NCBI GenBank assembly: GCA_028622995.1
Contig: JAJQJQ010000033.1
Coordinates: 2,232,001-2,296,000 of the forward strand
DNA length: 64,000 bases
Direction: 5' to 3'
Source: Panagrolaimus kolymaensis
Lineage: Eukaryota; Nematoda; Chromadorea; Rhabditida; Panagrolaimidae
A model generated the notes under the pieces. That model searched no databases and was not told the origin of the DNA. It worked only from the letters and a program-made list of their open reading frames with translations. Shown here one piece after another: positions 63,315 through 64,000 of the stretch. A program made the position numbers and the translations under genes. The stretch's first letter is position 1. Each line of letters begins with the position of its first letter.

Positions 63315-64000
63315 CTACATTCTAAAATTTTGAATGACAGCATAGGTAAATTCACGAGTAGATTGATATCCACCAAGATCTCGAGTGCGTACTTTTCCAT
63401 CTTTGATCGTTTTTTCAACAGCCAAACGCAAAGCTCGACCATAAGCATCCAAATGAAGATGATAAAGCATGTTAGCACAACTTAAAATCATTGCAGTTGG
63501 ATTTGCAACATTTCGTCCTACTGCTTCGACGAAAGCATCTAAAGCAAAAGGATTAAAAATTATAATTAATATTTTCTTTATAACATACGTTTAGCTCCTG
63601 TTTCAAAAATGCAAAAATCTGAACCCATTGACATTCCAGGAACAATTCCAGCGCCTCCAACTAAACCGGTAGCAAGATTGTCAATAATGTTACCATAAAG
63701 GTTGGGCATAACCATAACATCAAATCGATCAGGACGACTAACAAGCTAAACAAATAAAAAAAAACCCTTTCATTTTTAAAATAGGAATAGTTTAGAAGAG
63801 GCAAGACAAACCTGCATACAACAATTGTCAACAATCATATTTTCAAATTGAATTTTTGGATATAATTTTGAAGTTTCTTCGCAAACTTTTAAGAAAAGTC
63901 CATCACCTAATTTCATTATATTGGCTTTATGAATGGCAGTAACTTTTCTACGATTATATTTTGTTGCATAATCAAAAGCAAATTTAGCAATACGTTCACA
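63315..64000 (-). CDS. IDH3B: NAD-dependent isocitrate dehydrogenase beta subunit, 5' end outside window
   Basis: Partial gene. Exons 64000-63812, 63745-63589, 63538-63315. The fragment covers about the last 190 residues: [91 protein letters not shown] and [17 protein letters not shown] to the stop. The CCMQ and GGAGIVPG variants point to the beta rather than gamma subunit. It works in the mitochondrial TCA cycle as part of the IDH3 heteromer. Confidence 0.87.

Overview
The window looks like nuclear DNA from a nematode. The DNA is AT-rich, nearly all introns are about 45-60 nt and end in TTTTAG or TTTCAG, and several start codons sit 0-13 nt after a free-standing splice acceptor, as expected for spliced-leader trans-splicing. 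The gene set (laminin gamma, ADAMTS, PEX1, ECHS1, WDR44, IDH3B and many tiny membrane proteins) fits a worm. I cannot name the genus.

Left part (1-20,500): the 3' part of a secreted ADAMTS protease with seven thrombospondin repeats and two apparent alternative ends. Three small minus-strand genes follow: a proline-rich membrane protein, a C-type lectin-like protein and a single-pass membrane protein. Then come a DENND2-like DENN protein and the peroxisomal AAA ATPase PEX1. One 2.5-kb PEX1 intron holds a complete antisense CRAL-TRIO/GOLD gene. Two small proteins with N-terminal MGNC and MGGC lipidation signals follow.

Middle (21,000-33,400): two complete laminin gamma genes (lam-2 type) arranged head-to-head around an 0.9-kb shared 5' region. 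They encode 1639 and 1624 residues. Their coiled coils and exon structures have diverged (8 versus 17 coding exons), but patches of the LE arm, one including an intron, are nearly identical in DNA, which suggests gene conversion. C. elegans has one laminin gamma gene, so this pair is one of the most notable features.

Right-middle (33,500-45,200): a small membrane protein, mitochondrial enoyl-CoA hydratase, an hnRNP U-like SPRY/P-loop protein with a GC-AG intron, and an orphan acyl-CoA dehydrogenase C-terminus. Next is a 6.5-kb element bounded by 171-bp, nearly identical terminal inverted repeats and a 9-bp target duplication. Its interior is wreckage: the N-terminal part of a Helitron replicase and remnants of at least three other genes. 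I found no transposase in it.

Right part (45,200-64,000): a PRRC2-type low-complexity protein, an MH2-only (SMAD-like) protein, a 96-residue miniature of the V-ATPase accessory protein ATP6AP2 closely behind mitochondrial ribosomal protein S14 (possible operon), the RAB11 effector WDR44 (sym-4 type), and the 3' end of IDH3 beta. Exon chains were built by hand from splice signals, phase and homology. Every multi-exon chain closes in frame, but none is backed by transcript data.
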